From Methylobacterium sp. (GTDB lineage: Bacteria > Pseudomonadota > Alphaproteobacteria > Rhizobiales > Beijerinckiaceae): a stretch of DNA of 64,000 bases. Of this stretch, positions 17,107-26,068 are shown one piece after another. The stretch spans positions 806,001 to 870,000 of the forward strand of contig JADCBP010000005.1 in NCBI GenBank assembly GCA_020253445.1, in the 5' to 3' direction. Made by a program: the position numbers and the translations under genes. How positions within the stretch are numbered: the stretch's first letter is position 1; each line of letters begins with the position of its first letter. The notes under the pieces were generated by a model. That model did not search any database. It was given only the letters and a program-made list of their open reading frames with translations, and had not been told where the DNA came from.

Positions 17107-17133
17107 GAAAGGGCCGGCAGACCGGCCCTTTTT
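17107..17133 (+). terminator. Intrinsic terminator after the FadL porin gene
   Basis: GAAAGGGCCGG pairs with CCGGCCCTTTTTC around a CAGA loop and continues into T-rich sequence. The arms also read reasonably on the other strand, so it may serve the convergent phaC transcript too. Two copies of a CCTTTTCTCTGGCTG direct repeat follow (17148-17182). Confidence 0.85.
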
Positions 17134-17232
17134 CTTTGGTCGCCAGCCCTTTTCTCTGGCTGCAAGTCCTTTTCTCTGGCTGAATTTGCGGATGGCTTGA
17201 TGCCGATCGGCCTCTGCCTGCAGGGCAGGGCC

Positions 17233-19392
17233 TCAGGCCTTCACGCGCACATATTCGCCGGGCGCATCGCAGAGCGGCTTGCGTTTGCCACCACCAGGGA
17301 CACGCGCCTGCACCTGCTCGTCGCCCTTGGTCAGCCAGGCGTGCCAATGCGGCCACCAGGTGCCAGCCGTCTCCTCGGCCTTCTGCGCCCAGTTTTCAAA
17401 TTCGCCTTCCACCGGGCCGCCGGTCCAATATTGGTATTTCGGCTTCGAGACCGGGTTGACGACGCCCGCGATGTGGCCGGAACCGGCCATCACATAGGTC
17501 ACGGGCCCGCCAAACAGCTTCGAGCCCACAAAAACCGATTTCGCCGGGGCGATATGATCTTCCTTGGCCGCGAGGTTGTAGATCGGGATCGTCACCTTGC
17601 CGAGGTCGAGCCGCTTGCCGCCCACCTGCATCTCGCCCTTGGCGAGTGTGTTGTGGAGGTAGCAGTTGCGCAAGTAGAAGCTGTGGTTTGCTTCCGCCAT
17701 GTTCGTGGAATCGGAATTCCAGTAGAGCAGATCGAAGGGTGGCGGATTCTTGCCCTTGAGGTAGTTGTTGACCATGTAGGACCAGATGAGGTCATTCGGT
17801 CGCAACATGTTGAACGCCGAGGCCATTTTCGCGCCCGGCAGATATCCGAACCGAGCCATGAGCTGCTCGACGGCGCTGATCTGTTCCTCATCCACGAAGG
17901 TCAGCAGCTCACCGGCATGGGTGAAATCGACCTGCGTGGTGAAGAAGGTGGCGGTCTTCACGCGGTCGGGCCGATCGGATTGCGCGAGCCAGGCGAGCGT
18001 GGCCGCGAGCAGCGTGCCCCCGACGCAATAGCCGATGGCATGGGCGCTTTTCTCGCCGGTGATCGCCTCGATTTCCGCGAGGGCCGCCAGGGGACCCTTC
18101 TCCATGTAGGTGGTCCAGTCGTAATGACGATGCTTCTCGTTGGGGTTGACCCAGGAGAGCACGAAGACGGTGATACCGCCTTCCACCGCCCAGCGGATGA
18201 AGCTCTTCTCCGGGTTGAGATCCAGGATGTAGAACTTATTGATCCACGGCGGCACGATGAGCAGGGGGGTCTTGTATACGCTCTGCGTGGTTGGCGTATA
18301 CTGGATCAGTTCGATGAGATCATTGCGATAAACCACCTTGCCGGGCGTTGTCGCGAGGTTCCTGCCCACCTCGAAGGCGCTGCCATCGGTCTGGCGGAGC
18401 TTCAGCTCGCCCTTGCCGGCATCGACATCCTCCGCGAGCATCCGCATGCCGCGCGCGATGTTCTCGCCCTGCTGCTCCAGTGTCGTCCGCAGCAATTCCG
18501 GATTGGTCATGACGAAATTCGACGGCGAGAGCGCGCTGGCGATCTGCCGCATGTAGAACTGCGCCTTCTTCTTCGTGTGGGGATCGAGTTCCTCCGCCTT
18601 TTCGACGAGTTGGTTGGCGAATTGCGTGCCGATGAAATAAGCCTGCTTCAGGAAGTTGAAATAGGGGTTTTCGTTCCATTCGGGATCAGCGAAGCGGTTG
18701 TCGCGCGCGGGCATCTCGACCGCCGGGGGAGCATCCGCGCCATGCACCTTGCGGACCATCGTCGACCAGAGGTTGATCATGTCGAGCGAAAGATTTTTCT
18801 GCGCCTCGACGATGCGCGCCGGGTCCTTCAGCCAGTATTCGGCCACCGCGCCCAGCGTCTTCACGGCATCCGCGCTTTCGTCGGGCACGAGCGAGGCCCT
18901 CTCACCCTTTTCCAGCGCCCGCAGATAGGCCGCGCTGAGCCTGGAGCTCTCCGCCAGGATATCGGTGGAAACGCCGGCGATCTTCTCGAGGTCAAAGGGC
19001 GGCTGCGGGATGGCCATGTCGTCAGCCGGGGCCGCGCTGGCGCGCGGCGGCTCGGCCCTCGCAGGCAAAGGGGCAGGGGCAACGGGTTGCGCGGGCGCTG
19101 CCGGAACGGGTTCGGGCGATGGCTTCGCCGCCACCTTCGCCATGCTGGCGGGGGGCGCGGGCTTTACCGATGACTTCCGCGGCGCGGCCTTCGGGGGAGG
19201 GGAAGGCCTATCGTCGGGTGGCGGTGTCGCCGGCGAAGATTTGGACGATTGTTCCTTCGGGGCAGCGGATTTAGGCGCGGGAGCACTGGAAGGAGCCCCC
19301 TTGCCCTTGATCGGCTCGGCCTTGCTTGTGGCCGTCCTCGACGGTTTTTTCGCGCTCGCGGCGCGTTTCGCCTGCGTCTTGCTTGTGGCCAT
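17233..19392 (-). CDS. phaC: Class I poly(3-hydroxyalkanoate) synthase with long N-terminal extension
   Basis: The 719-residue protein ends in a complete class I PhaC. The lipase-box-like GYCVGG carries Cys456, with Asp612 in AKEDHIAP and His640 in GSGHIAGVV. The spacing matches the catalytic triad of the family. It polymerises (R)-3-hydroxyacyl-CoA on storage granules. The first 125 or so residues are an unusual low-complexity tract rich in Lys, Ala, Pro and Ser, making the protein over 100 residues longer than ordinary PhaC. The ATG at 19392 is the first in frame. No phaR or phaAB is adjacent. Confidence 0.95.
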   Translation of the reverse strand: MATSKTQAKRAASAKKPSRTATSKAEPIKGKGAPSSAPAPKSAAPKEQSSKSSPATPPPDDRPSPPPKAAPRKSSVKPAPPASMAKVAAKPSPEPVPAAPAQPVAPAPLPARAEPPRASAAPADDMAIPQPPFDLEKIAGVSTDILAESSRLSAAYLRALEKGERASLVPDESADAVKTLGAVAEYWLKDPARIVEAQKNLSLDMINLWSTMVRKVHGADAPPAVEMPARDNRFADPEWNENPYFNFLKQAYFIGTQFANQLVEKAEELDPHTKKKAQFYMRQIASALSPSNFVMTNPELLRTTLEQQGENIARGMRMLAEDVDAGKGELKLRQTDGSAFEVGRNLATTPGKVVYRNDLIELIQYTPTTQSVYKTPLLIVPPWINKFYILDLNPEKSFIRWAVEGGITVFVLSWVNPNEKHRHYDWTTYMEKGPLAALAEIEAITGEKSAHAIGYCVGGTLLAATLAWLAQSDRPDRVKTATFFTTQVDFTHAGELLTFVDEEQISAVEQLMARFGYLPGAKMASAFNMLRPNDLIWSYMVNNYLKGKNPPPFDLLYWNSDSTNMAEANHSFYLRNCYLHNTLAKGEMQVGGKRLDLGKVTIPIYNLAAKEDHIAPAKSVFVGSKLFGGPVTYVMAGSGHIAGVVNPVSKPKYQYWTGGPVEGEFENWAQKAEETAGTWWPHWHAWLTKGDEQVQARVPGGGKRKPLCDAPGEYVRVKA

Positions 19393-19552
19393 GGCGTTTG
19401 GCCTCCCCGTTTGTCAGCCTTCTTCTCGTCATGCGCCTTGCGAAGACCTGGCTTGCCGCGAAACGCGCGCTTCTGTTTTGCCCATTTCCGCCGCATTAGG
19501 GAAGCAGAAACAAAGGCGCGCGACATTGGTTGCATAAGGGACCGGGTGAAAC

Positions 19553-19948
19553 ATGACATTTGGGAAAACTCACCGCTTCGGCGGCCGGCTCACGGCTAGC
19601 CTGGTCCTCGTCGCGGCTGCGCAGGGCCTCTCCGCCTGCACGGAAACGTCGCATTCCGGCCGGATGCCGCAGCTCACCGGCTTGCGCGCGGAAGTGGGGG
19701 AGCCGAAGGAATTCGTGCGCGAGACCCGCGCAGGCGCCCCGCAGGATTTCATCGCCGTGGGTGTGACGCCGCCCGAGCGGGCAATCGCCCCGCGCAATGA
19801 GGCCGGGGCAGCCGCCCTCGAGAAGGAACTGATCGCAGCCCGCCAGCGCAGCCAGAGCTTCGCGAACCGTCCGCTTCCGCGTTCGACCTACGATGGCACG
19901 GTTCCGACGCGCCCCGCCTCTCCAAGGAAGGAATTGCTGCCAGATTGA
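19553..19948 (+). CDS. Hypothetical lipoprotein
   Basis: The 131-residue product has an N-terminal hydrophobic segment ending in the lipobox LSAC (Cys29), so it should be lipid-anchored. The rest is polar (EFVRETRAGAPQDFIAVGVTPPERAIAPR) with a helical EKELIAARQRSQSFANR stretch. It is divergent from phaC and 91 bases upstream of the aminotransferase gene on the same strand. No family with a known function is recognised. Confidence 0.65.
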   Translation: MTFGKTHRFGGRLTASLVLVAAAQGLSACTETSHSGRMPQLTGLRAEVGEPKEFVRETRAGAPQDFIAVGVTPPERAIAPRNEAGAAALEKELIAARQRSQSFANRPLPRSTYDGTVPTRPASPRKELLPD

Positions 19949-20039
19949 GGGCTGACCCTAGACAGGGCTCCAACTTTCCGTCATCGCGAAGACAAGCCAG
20001 CCCGAAATCTACGGCCATCCCGGCCCGAGGGAGTTCTCC

Positions 20040-21260
20040 ATGAACGAGTTCCATCGCATCCGCCGCCTTCCGCCCTATGTCTTCGAGCAGGTCAACAAGA
20101 TCAAGGCGAAGGCACGAGCCGCGGGCGCGGATATCATCGATCTGGGCATGGGAAACCCGGACCTTCCGGCGCCGAAGCATGTCATCGAGAAGCTCGTGGA
20201 AACAGCGGGCAAACCGCGCACGGATCGCTATTCCGCCTCGAAGGGCATCGGTGGGCTTCGCCGCGCCCAGGCCGGCTATTACGAGCGCCGTTTCGGCGTG
20301 AAGCTGAACCCCGATACGCAGGTCATCGCCACGCTCGGCTCGAAGGAAGGCTTCGCCAACATGGCGCAGGCCATTTGCGGGCCCGGCGATGTGGTTCTCG
20401 TGCCGAACCCGAGCTATCCCATCCACGCCTTCGGCTTCCTGATGGCCGGCGGCGTCATCCGCTCCGTTCCGGCTGAACCCACGCCCGCGATGTTCCCGGC
20501 GCTCGAGCGCGCGATGATGCATTCCGTGCCCAAGCCGATCGCGCTTGTGGTCTGCTACCCTTCGAACCCCACGGCCTATGTGGCCGATCTCGATTTCTAC
20601 CGCGATCTCGTGGCCTTCGCCAAGAAGCACGAGCTGATCCTGCTCTCGGACCTGGCTTACGCGGAAGTCTATTTCGACGATGCGAAGCCGCCGCCTTCCG
20701 TTTTGCAGGTGCCCGGTGCGATGGATGTGACGGTGGAATTCACCTCCATGTCGAAAACCTTCTCCATGGCGGGCTGGCGCATGGGCTTCGCGGTGGGCAA
20801 TGAGCGGCTGCTCGCGGCACTCGCGCGCGTGAAATCCTACCTCGATTACGGCGCCTATACGCCCATTCAGGTGGCCGCGACCGCCGCGCTGAACGGCCCC
20901 GAGGATTGCATCCACGAGATGCGCAGCGTTTATCGCCAGCGCCGCGACGTGATGGTCGAGAGCTTCGGCAAGGCCGGGTGGGAGATTCCACCGCCCGAAG
21001 CCTCGATGTTCGCCTGGGTGCAGATCCCGGAGAAATTCCGTCAACTCGGCAGCCTCGAATTCTCGAAGCTTTTGGTGGAGAAGGCGGATGTCGCGGTGGC
21101 GCCGGGCATCGGCTTCGGCGAGCATGGCGATGATTATGTGCGCCTTGCCCTCGTCGAGAACGAGCAGCGCATCCGCCAGGCCGCGCGCAGCCTGAAGAAA
21201 TTCTTCGACACGGCGGATACAACGCTTCACAACGTGATCGACATCAAGCGGGCGGTTTGA
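20040..21260 (+). CDS. Class I aminotransferase (AlaC / LL-DAP-aminotransferase-like)
   Basis: A 406-residue fold-type I PLP enzyme. Motifs are DLGMGNPDLPAPKH, CYPSNPTAYVADL, LLSDLAYAEVYF and the PLP lysine in SMSKTFSMAGWRMGF. It is close to the AlaC alanine transaminases often placed upstream of hom in this order. It transfers amino groups between a neutral or aspartate-family amino acid and 2-oxoglutarate or pyruvate. The TPR, TelA and hom genes follow on the same strand. Substrate specificity needs assay. Confidence 0.87.
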   Translation: MNEFHRIRRLPPYVFEQVNKIKAKARAAGADIIDLGMGNPDLPAPKHVIEKLVETAGKPRTDRYSASKGIGGLRRAQAGYYERRFGVKLNPDTQVIATLGSKEGFANMAQAICGPGDVVLVPNPSYPIHAFGFLMAGGVIRSVPAEPTPAMFPALERAMMHSVPKPIALVVCYPSNPTAYVADLDFYRDLVAFAKKHELILLSDLAYAEVYFDDAKPPPSVLQVPGAMDVTVEFTSMSKTFSMAGWRMGFAVGNERLLAALARVKSYLDYGAYTPIQVAATAALNGPEDCIHEMRSVYRQRRDVMVESFGKAGWEIPPPEASMFAWVQIPEKFRQLGSLEFSKLLVEKADVAVAPGIGFGEHGDDYVRLALVENEQRIRQAARSLKKFFDTADTTLHNVIDIKRAV

Positions 21261-21275
21261 GCCGCCTTTATCAGC

Positions 21276-21629
21276 ATGCATTATGGATCGGATGCCTATT
21301 GGGAAGAGCGCGGCCTTTCGGATGCGACGCGAGGTCAGCGCTGGTTTCTTGCCTTACTTGCCGCCTCTCGTGCCCTGATCGAAGCCGGCCGGTTCGACGA
21401 AGCCATCGAAGCGCTGAAAGCTCTTTCCTGGGGCGATGAGACCTACGAGAACGGCGATTACGCCTTCGATCTCGCCCTTTGTTACGAGGCCAAGGGCGAT
21501 TTTCCGCAGGCCCTGCGATATTTCGAGATCGCGCTGCGCGAAAATCCGCCCGTGCCGGGGCGGGCGGGAGCGGTCGAGCGCCTGAAGGCGCTCGTGCCCG
21601 AGTTGGATCGCCTGCCCATCACCCCGTGA
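21276..21629 (+). CDS. Small tetratricopeptide-repeat protein
   Basis: The 117-residue product has about two helix-turn-helix TPR units: SRALIEAGRFDEAIEALKAL and LALCYEAKGDFPQALRYFEIALRENP. TPR proteins mediate protein contacts. It begins 15 bases after the aminotransferase stop and is followed 60 bases later by the TelA-family gene, so it may be co-transcribed and act with TelA. No signal peptide is seen. Confidence 0.75.
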   Translation: MHYGSDAYWEERGLSDATRGQRWFLALLAASRALIEAGRFDEAIEALKALSWGDETYENGDYAFDLALCYEAKGDFPQALRYFEIALRENPPVPGRAGAVERLKALVPELDRLPITP

Positions 21630-21688
21630 CATTCGGGTTCAGGGTGCCTAAATCTCGCGCGGGTGATTTTTCCCGCCGCGAGGTTTTC

Positions 21689-22768
21689 ATGTCCGATGCC
21701 GAAAAGCTGGCCGCCACGGCCCATCTTCCCTCCATCCAGCTCGATCGCGGCCGCGTGGAGGCGGTGAAGCAGGAGCTCGACATCACGGATCGCGCCAACA
21801 TCGTCACCTATGGCGACAAGGCGCAGGCGCGCGTCTCGGATTTCGCGGATCGCATTCTGGCCGAAACGCGCAACAAGGAGATGGGGAAGACCGGCGACCT
21901 GCTCACGGACATCCTCGCCAAGGCGAAGGGGCTCGACCCTGCTTCGGTCGGCCAGCTGAACTGGTTCCAGCGGCTTTTTACGAATATGCAGACGCGTCTC
22001 AGCCGCTTCAAGGAGCGGTTCTCGACGGTTGCCTCGCAGATCGACCGGGTGACGATCGAACTCGACAAGCACAAGGAAGGCCTGCGCCGCGATATCCATA
22101 TGCTCGATGACCTGCACGAGCAGACCAAGGCTGCGATCGCCGAACTCGACACCTATATCGAGGCCGGCAAGGCCTATGGCGAGGAGTTCAAGGCCGGTCG
22201 TCTCGCGGCGCTGAAGGCTGATGCCGATGCCAAGGCCAACACCACGGAAGGGCTGATGGCCGCGCAAGCCTATCAGGATGCGCTTCAGGCGCTGGATCGG
22301 CTCGAGAAACGCGTGATGTATCTCCAGCAGGCGCGGCAGATCGGCATCCAGCAATTGCCGCAGATCCGCATCGTGCAGGCCGGTGATGAAACCCTCATCG
22401 AGAACCTGCAGGCGACGACGCAGCTCACCATCCCTGTATGGAAGCAGAAGATGATCCTGCTGCTCGGCCTCACCCGGCAGCAGGGCGCGCTCGATCTTCA
22501 GAAGACCGTCACCGACGCCACCAACGCGATGCTGAAGCAGGCTTCCGAGATGATGAAGGGGCAGGCGATCGAGATCGAGAAGCAGAGCCAGCGCGGCATC
22601 GTCGACATGGCGACGCTCGAAAAGACCAACCGCGACCTCATCGATACCATCACCCAGGTGATGAATGTGCAGAACGAGGGCCGGCGCCAGCGCGCCGAGG
22701 TGGAAAAGCGCCTCGACGAGATGAACTCCCAACTGAAGCGGCACCTCTCGGCGCTGCCTTCGCCGTAA
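21689..22768 (+). CDS. TelA family toxic-anion-resistance protein
   Basis: The 359-residue soluble protein is almost entirely alpha-helical and matches the TelA/KlaA family, for example VSDFADRILAETRNKEMGKTGDLL, LNWFQRLFTNMQTRLSRFKERF and LLLGLTRQQGALDLQKTVTDATNAML. Family members are linked to tellurite or other envelope stress resistance, with an unclear mechanism. GAGG lies 5 bases before the ATG. Here it sits with a TPR protein between an aminotransferase and homoserine dehydrogenase, with no other tellurite genes. Confidence 0.87.
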   Translation: MSDAEKLAATAHLPSIQLDRGRVEAVKQELDITDRANIVTYGDKAQARVSDFADRILAETRNKEMGKTGDLLTDILAKAKGLDPASVGQLNWFQRLFTNMQTRLSRFKERFSTVASQIDRVTIELDKHKEGLRRDIHMLDDLHEQTKAAIAELDTYIEAGKAYGEEFKAGRLAALKADADAKANTTEGLMAAQAYQDALQALDRLEKRVMYLQQARQIGIQQLPQIRIVQAGDETLIENLQATTQLTIPVWKQKMILLLGLTRQQGALDLQKTVTDATNAMLKQASEMMKGQAIEIEKQSQRGIVDMATLEKTNRDLIDTITQVMNVQNEGRRQRAEVEKRLDEMNSQLKRHLSALPSP

Positions 22769-22809
22769 GCCGCACCCGCAGCTCGGCCCCCGCTTTTGCG
22801 GCAGGGGTC

Positions 22810-22856
22810 ATCCCGCCAAAACAGGATTCCCCTTTTCCGTGACATGTTCTAGAGCA
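22810..22856. repeat. Partial rhizobial intergenic element
   Basis: AAAACAGGATTCCCCTTTTCCGTGACATGTTCTAGAGC follows the same order as one end of the element at 16.9-17.1 kb (AACCGGTATCC...TTTTCC...ATGCTCTAGAGC). It is a single truncated copy placed between telA and hom, where it may contribute to mRNA processing. Confidence 0.5.
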
Positions 22857-22890
22857 CCGCTTGATGGAATCGACGGGGCAGGGGGCGGAG

Positions 22891-24195
22891 ATGGTTGAAA
22901 AGGCATTGCGGATCGGAATTGCGGGGCTTGGCACGGTCGGCGCCGCCACGATCCGCATTCTCACCCAGGCCGCGAACGAACTCGCGGAGCGCGCGGGACG
23001 CCCCATCCAGGTCGTCGCGGTTTCCGCCCGTTCCAGGGGCAAGGATCGCGGCGTCGATCTCTCGGGCTACCGCTGGTATGACGATCCGGTCGAGATGGCC
23101 TGCCGAACGGATATCGATGTCATCGTCGAGCTGATGGGGGGTGCCGAAGGGAGCGCGCGCGCGACGGTCGAGGCCGCGCTCGATCACGGCACCGCGGTGG
23201 TGACCGCGAACAAGGCGCTGCTGGCCACGCATGGGCGTGATCTGGCGCGCCGTGCGGAAAGCCATGGCGCGACCATCGCCTTCGAAGCGGCCGCCGCCGG
23301 GGGCATCCCGGTCATCAAGGCCCTGCGCGAGGCGCTCGTGGGCAACGAGATCACCCGCATCTCCGGCATCCTCAACGGCACCTGCAATTACATCCTGAGC
23401 CGGATGGAAGAGGAGGGGCTTGATTTCGCCCGATGCCTGAAGGCGGCGCAGGAACTGGGCTATGCCGAAGCCGACCCGACCTTCGATGTCGAGGGCTATG
23501 ACACCGCCCACAAGCTGGCGCTTCTCACCGCGCTCGCCTTCGGAACGGAGGTCGATGGCGATGCGGTATATGTGGAAGGGATTTCGGGCGTGACACCGCT
23601 CGATCTTCTGATGGCGGAAGAACTTGGTTTCCGCATCAAGCTGCTGGGGGTCGCCGAGCGCACCGCGCAGGGCATCGAGCAGCGCGTCCATCCGACCATG
23701 GTGCCGCGCACCAGCCAGCTCGCCGGCGTGATGGGCGTGACCAACGCCGTGGAAATCCAGGCGCAACCGGTGGGCGCGATCACCCTCGTGGGGCCTGGTG
23801 CCGGTGGTGGTGCCACGGCCTCGGCTGTCGTGGGCGATATTGTCGATCTCGCGCGTGGCCATCGCGTCTCGGTCTTCGGCCGGCCATCCGGCGCGCTGGC
23901 GAAGCCGATCCGCGCGCCGATGCAGCAGCATGAGGGCGGTTATTACGTTCGCCTGCAGGTGCTCGATCGCCCCGGCGCCGCCGCGACCATCGCGAGCCGC
24001 ATGGCCGAGCGCGGCATCAGCCTCGAATCCATCCTCCAGAAGGGCAGGGGCACGCCGCGCAGCGCGTCCGGCGCCGTGCCGGTGATCCTCATCACCTATG
24101 CCACGACCGAATTGCGCGTGCGTGACGCTGTCGCGGCCATCGCCGAGGAAGGCGTGCTCGATGGCCCGCCGCAAGTCATTCGCATCGAGCGGTAG
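22891..24195 (+). CDS. hom: Homoserine dehydrogenase with C-terminal ACT domain
   Basis: The 434-residue product has the NAD(P) motif GIAGLGTVGAATIRIL, the catalytic core (TANKALLA, FEAAAAGGIPVIKALRE, SGILNGTCNYILSRM, AEADPTFDVEGYDTAHK) and an ACT domain from about residue 350 (VRLQVLDRPGAAATIASRMAERGIS) for threonine feedback. It reduces aspartate semialdehyde to homoserine, the precursor of threonine and methionine. The ATG at 22891 with upstream GGGGG is chosen; an ATG at 22864 is possible. Confidence 0.95.
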   Translation: MVEKALRIGIAGLGTVGAATIRILTQAANELAERAGRPIQVVAVSARSRGKDRGVDLSGYRWYDDPVEMACRTDIDVIVELMGGAEGSARATVEAALDHGTAVVTANKALLATHGRDLARRAESHGATIAFEAAAAGGIPVIKALREALVGNEITRISGILNGTCNYILSRMEEEGLDFARCLKAAQELGYAEADPTFDVEGYDTAHKLALLTALAFGTEVDGDAVYVEGISGVTPLDLLMAEELGFRIKLLGVAERTAQGIEQRVHPTMVPRTSQLAGVMGVTNAVEIQAQPVGAITLVGPGAGGGATASAVVGDIVDLARGHRVSVFGRPSGALAKPIRAPMQQHEGGYYVRLQVLDRPGAAATIASRMAERGISLESILQKGRGTPRSASGAVPVILITYATTELRVRDAVAAIAEEGVLDGPPQVIRIER

Positions 24196-24197
24196 GG

Positions 24198-24686
24198 CTA
24201 CTCGACAGAAACAAACTCGACAGGGACGTTAAAGAGCGCAGCTACCTGCGCTTGCTCCCTGTCAGCTGTCAGGAGCGTTGATTTGTGACGCTTTGCATGA
24301 GCGATGTAGATGCAATCATAAATATTGAAAACAGCGCCCAATTCAGGACGCGGCCTCCCTTCGGCATTGGCTGCCCAATGCTTGGCAACGAATGACATAA
24401 GCCGCGCGTTGCGGATGAGATCATCGTCAACTGGCTCAAGAGCGCCAACATAGCGGATAGAAAATTCTGCTTCCGCCAGTTGTTCAAATGTTGCCTCTCC
24501 ACGTTTGTATTTTTTTGCGATCGCGTTATGAACCTCAAGTGCAATTAAGGACGGGGCAGTGAATACGTGTTCGAAATGAAGCGAATTGCCGTTCCACTTC
24601 GGCAAGTATGAATTCGTCTGCTGGCTTCCGGGTTCTTCCACAATCCACTTCACGGCGACTGAAGTATCAAGTGTCAGAATCATCAT
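24198..24686 (-). CDS. vapC: VapC-type PIN-domain toxin
   Basis: The 162-residue PIN-domain protein keeps four acidic residues that bind magnesium: Asp7 (LTLDTSVAVKW), Glu50 (LIALEVHNAI), Asp123 (IYDCIYIAHA) and Asp141 (LTADRE). VapC toxins are RNases that cleave tRNA or rRNA when the antitoxin is lost. Its start (ATG 24686 or 24683) overlaps the vapB end by about 20 bases. Base composition is visibly poorer in GC than hom or glpX, suggesting recent acquisition. It ends 2 bases from the hom stop, tail to tail. Confidence 0.87.
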   Translation of the reverse strand: MMILTLDTSVAVKWIVEEPGSQQTNSYLPKWNGNSLHFEHVFTAPSLIALEVHNAIAKKYKRGEATFEQLAEAEFSIRYVGALEPVDDDLIRNARLMSFVAKHWAANAEGRPRPELGAVFNIYDCIYIAHAKRHKSTLLTADREQAQVAALFNVPVEFVSVE

Positions 24687-24921
24687 TGTCACGCAGTTCG
24701 CGGATGATTGGGACGGAATCGATGCCTTTTACGGGGGTCATTGCACGAAGCTCGCCCAGACGATTAAGCCACGCGCGCATCTCGTCTGCCGTCTGACGTT
24801 GTGCTTTCTCCTCTAGCGCCAGCCGTGCCAGCGCCTCCACCGGCATGTTGCGTTCCTTCGCCAGTACTTTGAGCCGCTCAAGCACGGTGTCGTCGATCTT
24901 GCGCACTAGAATCTGCCCCAT
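24667..24921 (-). CDS. vapB: FitA/VapB-like ribbon-helix-helix antitoxin
   Basis: The 84-residue protein has an N-terminal ribbon-helix-helix DNA-binding domain (GQILVRKIDDTVLERLKVLAKERNMPVEALARLALEE) and a C-terminal tail to occupy the VapC active site. This FitA-like type pairs with PIN toxins. The ATG at 24921 has GGAGG 5 bases upstream and is preferred to the GTG at 24927. It should repress its own operon with VapC by binding the twin palindromes just upstream. Confidence 0.87.
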   Translation of the reverse strand: MGQILVRKIDDTVLERLKVLAKERNMPVEALARLALEEKAQRQTADEMRAWLNRLGELRAMTPVKGIDSVPIIRELRDNDDSDT

Positions 24922-24947
24922 GAACACCTCCTCATGCCAGCCTGAAT

Positions 24948-24966
24948 TGATATCAAAATGATATCA
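24948..24966. promoter_or_regulatory. Twin-palindrome operator of vapBC
   Basis: Two identical perfect 8-bp palindromes TGATATCA (24948-24955 and 24959-24966) are spaced by AAA, so their centres are 11 bp apart, one helical turn. They lie 26 bases upstream of the vapB start. Paired palindromes at this spacing are what a dimer-of-dimers ribbon-helix-helix repressor would bind. Confidence 0.75.
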
Positions 24967-25047
24967 TTGAAGGTCCATCCCTTCAAGCTGGCATGGGCGC
25001 GCAAAATCTGTATATCGGCGCCAGTCCCTCAACCCGAAGAAGCCCCC

Positions 25048-26043
25048 ATGACCGACCTCGTTGTCACCGAAGACAAGATCATCGAACGCATCCTCACCAT
25101 GGAACTTGTCCGCGTGACCGAGCGGGCGGCGGTGGCCTCGGCCAAGCTGCGCGGGCGCGGCAACGAAAAGGCGGCTGACCAGGCCGCGGTGGATGCCATG
25201 CGCCGCGAACTCAACAAGCTCCCCATCGATGGCACGATCGTGATCGGCGAGGGCGAGCGCGATGAGGCCCCGATGCTCTATATCGGCGAGAAGGTCGGCA
25301 CCAAGAAGGGCCCGAAGGTCGATATCGCGGTCGATCCGCTGGAAGGCACGACGCTCTGCGCGAAGGACATGCCGGGCTCCATCGCCGTGATGGCCATGGC
25401 GCAGGCGGGCACCTTGCTCTACGCGCCGGATGTCTACATGGACAAGATCGCGATCGGCCCGGGCTATCCCAAGGGCATCATCGATCTCGATGCTTCCGTG
25501 GAAGACAACATCCATGCGCTGGCGAAGGCCAAGGGCGTGAAGGCCAATGAAATCACCGCCCTCGTGATGGATCGCCCGCGCCATGCCGATCTCATTGCGA
25601 AGCTGCGCGCGCTCGGCTGCTCCATCCGCCTCATCACCGATGGCGACGTGGTGGGCGTGATCCAGTGCGCGGAAACCGCGAAGACCGGCATCGACATCTA
25701 TCTCGGCATCGGCGGCGCGCCGGAGGGCGTGCTCGCGGCCGGCGCCTTGCGCTGCGTCGGCGGCCAGATGCAGGGTCGCCTCATCCTCGATACGCCCGAG
25801 AAGATCGCGCGCGCCGCGACCATGGGCGTGAAGGACCCGAAGAAGAAATACGACCTCCTCGAACTGGCCTCGGGCGATACGGTGGTCGCCGCCACAGGGG
25901 TGACGGATGGCGCGCTGCTGAAAGGCGTGAAGTTCTCGGGCGACATCATCGAGACAGAAACCATCGTCTATCGCTCGCTCACGGGCACCGTGCGCCGCAT
26001 TCATGGCGAGCACCGGGAACTCACGAAGTTCCATCTGGATTGA
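25048..26043 (+). CDS. glpX: Fructose-1,6-bisphosphatase class II (GlpX)
   Basis: The 331-residue product has the GlpX signatures GEGERDEAPMLYIGE and VDPLEGTTLCAKDMPGSIAVMA, with the metal-binding acidic residues, plus LGIGGAPEGVLAAGAL. It hydrolyses fructose 1,6-bisphosphate in gluconeogenesis. The ATG at 25048 follows a short purine-poor leader; the longer frame from 24958 lies over the vapBC operator and is rejected. It ends at a strong terminator. Confidence 0.95.
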   Translation: MTDLVVTEDKIIERILTMELVRVTERAAVASAKLRGRGNEKAADQAAVDAMRRELNKLPIDGTIVIGEGERDEAPMLYIGEKVGTKKGPKVDIAVDPLEGTTLCAKDMPGSIAVMAMAQAGTLLYAPDVYMDKIAIGPGYPKGIIDLDASVEDNIHALAKAKGVKANEITALVMDRPRHADLIAKLRALGCSIRLITDGDVVGVIQCAETAKTGIDIYLGIGGAPEGVLAAGALRCVGGQMQGRLILDTPEKIARAATMGVKDPKKKYDLLELASGDTVVAATGVTDGALLKGVKFSGDIIETETIVYRSLTGTVRRIHGEHRELTKFHLD

Positions 26044-26068
26044 TGATCTTGCGCTTTGTCGCCAGAAT

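Noticed and set aside
17089-19173. 694-residue + strand open frame over phaC
   Set aside because: Antisense shadow of the PHA synthase, with no family motifs and histidine/arginine-rich composition.
22849-24174. 441-residue - strand open frame over hom
   Set aside because: Antisense shadow of homoserine dehydrogenase.
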